Source: Terriglobia bacterium (lineage in GTDB: Bacteria > Acidobacteriota > Terriglobia > Terriglobales > Acidobacteriaceae). Taken from it: DNA of 64,000 bases. The stretch spans positions 186,001-250,000 of the forward strand of contig JAIQFP010000004.1 in the NCBI GenBank assembly GCA_020073165.1, in the 5' to 3' direction. The notes below the pieces were generated by a model. It was not told where the DNA came from. It ran no database searches and saw only the letters and a list, made by a program, of their open reading frames with translations. Shown here piece after piece: positions 63,462-64,000 of the stretch; positions within the stretch are counted from its first letter, which is position 1, and each line of letters opens with the position of its first letter. The position numbers and the translations under genes were made by a program.

Positions 63462-63551
63462 TCGTCGGCCGTACGCAGGGATCGCACCGAGTGAGGATTC
63501 TGCGTGGCCAGCGACCAAAGACCAACGACCAAAGACCAACGACCAACGACC
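63444..63551. repeat. heptad repeat with inverted arms, scoA-scoB junction
   Basis: Left arm GTCGTTG, GTCGTTA, GTCGTCG, GCC (63447-63470), about 30 bases of core, right arm CGACCAA, AGACCAA, CGACCAA (repeated) up to the scoB ATG. The arms are inverted complements. Confidence 0.85.
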
Positions 63552-64000
63552 ATGAACAAAGTCGGCAAAGATCTCGACAAGCGCGAACGCATCGTGAAGC
63601 GCATTGCGCGCGAATTGCGTGATGGCTTCTACGTGAACCTCGGCATCGGCATGCCCACGCTGGTGGCGAACCACGTGCCTCCGGGCATGGACGTGATTCT
63701 GCAATCGGAGAACGGGATGCTTGGCATTGGCCCCTATCCGGTCGAAGGGCAAGAGGATGCCGACCTGATCAATGCGGGCAAGGAGACCGTCAGCGAATTG
63801 CCGGGGACAGCTTATTTCTCCAGCGCGGATTCCTTTGCCATGATTCGCGGCGGCCACGTTGACTTGAGCGTGCTCGGCGCGATGGAAGTAGACCAGGAAG
63901 GCAACCTGGCCAACTGGATGATTCCTGGCAAAATGGTCAAGGGCATGGGCGGCGCCATGGACCTGGTGGCCGGGGCGCGCCGCGTGATCATCGCCATGGA
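63552..64000 (+). CDS. scoB: 3-oxoacid CoA-transferase subunit B, truncated by window end
   Basis: The first 149 residues of the beta subunit. The catalytic Glu lies in [20 protein letters not shown] (about residue 54), with the [15 protein letters not shown] start. The frame is open to the last base of the window. Partner of scoA; the start is the ATG at 63552, directly after the heptad array. Confidence 0.94.
   Translation, partial: MNKVGKDLDKRERIVKRIARELRDGFYVNLGIGMPTLVANHVPPGMDVILQSENGMLGIGPYPVEGQEDADLINAGKETVSELPGTAYFSSADSFAMIRGGHVDLSVLGAMEVDQEGNLANWMIPGKMVKGMGGAMDLVAGARRVIIAM

Overview
The window reads as a chromosomal segment of an Acidobacteriota bacterium (Terriglobia-like), probably about 60% G+C. 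Family content points there: a VWFA-related acidobacterial protein, DUF2934, a HAF-repeat protein, a TonB-dependent receptor with a carboxypeptidase-regulatory N-terminus, a secreted PQQ-type propeller, DUF1579, SYLF and DUF3106 proteins. A coiled-coil porin and the TonB receptor imply a Gram-negative envelope. There is no rRNA, CRISPR array, phage or recognisable transposase. This assignment is inference from protein families, not from a marker-gene search.

Layout. 1-2946 (minus): end of a cytochrome c maturation operon (ccmF, ccmH, ccmI-like, then a cut-off gene). 3509-9822 (minus): a DUF2934 protein and the complete mutagenesis cassette imuA-imuB-dnaE2. 10-26 kb: mostly single genes: alcohol dehydrogenase, tRNA-Glu, porin, class II aldolase, gamma-glutamyltranspeptidase, 3-methyladenine glycosylase, secreted SYLF and VWFA proteins, an AhpD-like protein, a frameshifted HAF gene beside a TonB receptor, and a PQQ-type propeller. 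26-36 kb: an STN/Gln-rich secreted protein, a kinase-tail relic, uvrA, a CPBP protease, pyrE, a PD-(D/E)XK-like protein, mtnA, two VOC genes and a dienelactone hydrolase. 36-46 kb: a receiver protein, an EAL-HDOD regulator, tRNA-Val, a sigma/anti-sigma/DUF3106 set, proline dehydrogenase, a TonB-C protein, a UBP zinc finger, an acyl-CoA ligase and thioredoxin reductase. 46.8-49 kb: a membrane HAMP-SpoIIE phosphatase.

49.9-54.9 kb holds the most striking cluster: a small CxxC protein, a NuoE-like subunit, a HydB/NuoF-like flavoprotein with the domain order of electron-bifurcating enzymes, a HoxU/NuoG-N-like Fe-S protein without the usual His-Cys cluster, and a stand-alone glutamate-synthase FMN domain without a glutaminase or the classical 3Fe-4S motif. 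A terminator closes the set. It looks like a NAD(P)H-linked flavin/Fe-S complex with an unassigned substrate.

56.6-62.7 kb is an aromatic amino-acid supercluster, trpC-trpF-trpB-trpA-aroQ-aroF-tyrA, preceded by tRNA-Leu. It is followed by the two subunits of a 3-oxoacid CoA-transferase, the second cut by the window end.

A second theme is repeats. Arrays with a 7-bp (occasionally 8-bp) period and changing motifs sit in many intergenic gaps, often as inverted pairs that could form long hairpins. Some run in frame through coding sequence (dnaE2 twice, imuA) or supply gene ends (trpA, scoA, the gene before mtnA). Two other palindromic repeat families are also translated, in dnaE2, imuB and the trpB leader. 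Several genes have a TATAAT-like hexamer only 6-15 bases before the start codon and no clear Shine-Dalgarno, suggesting leaderless or very short-leader transcripts.
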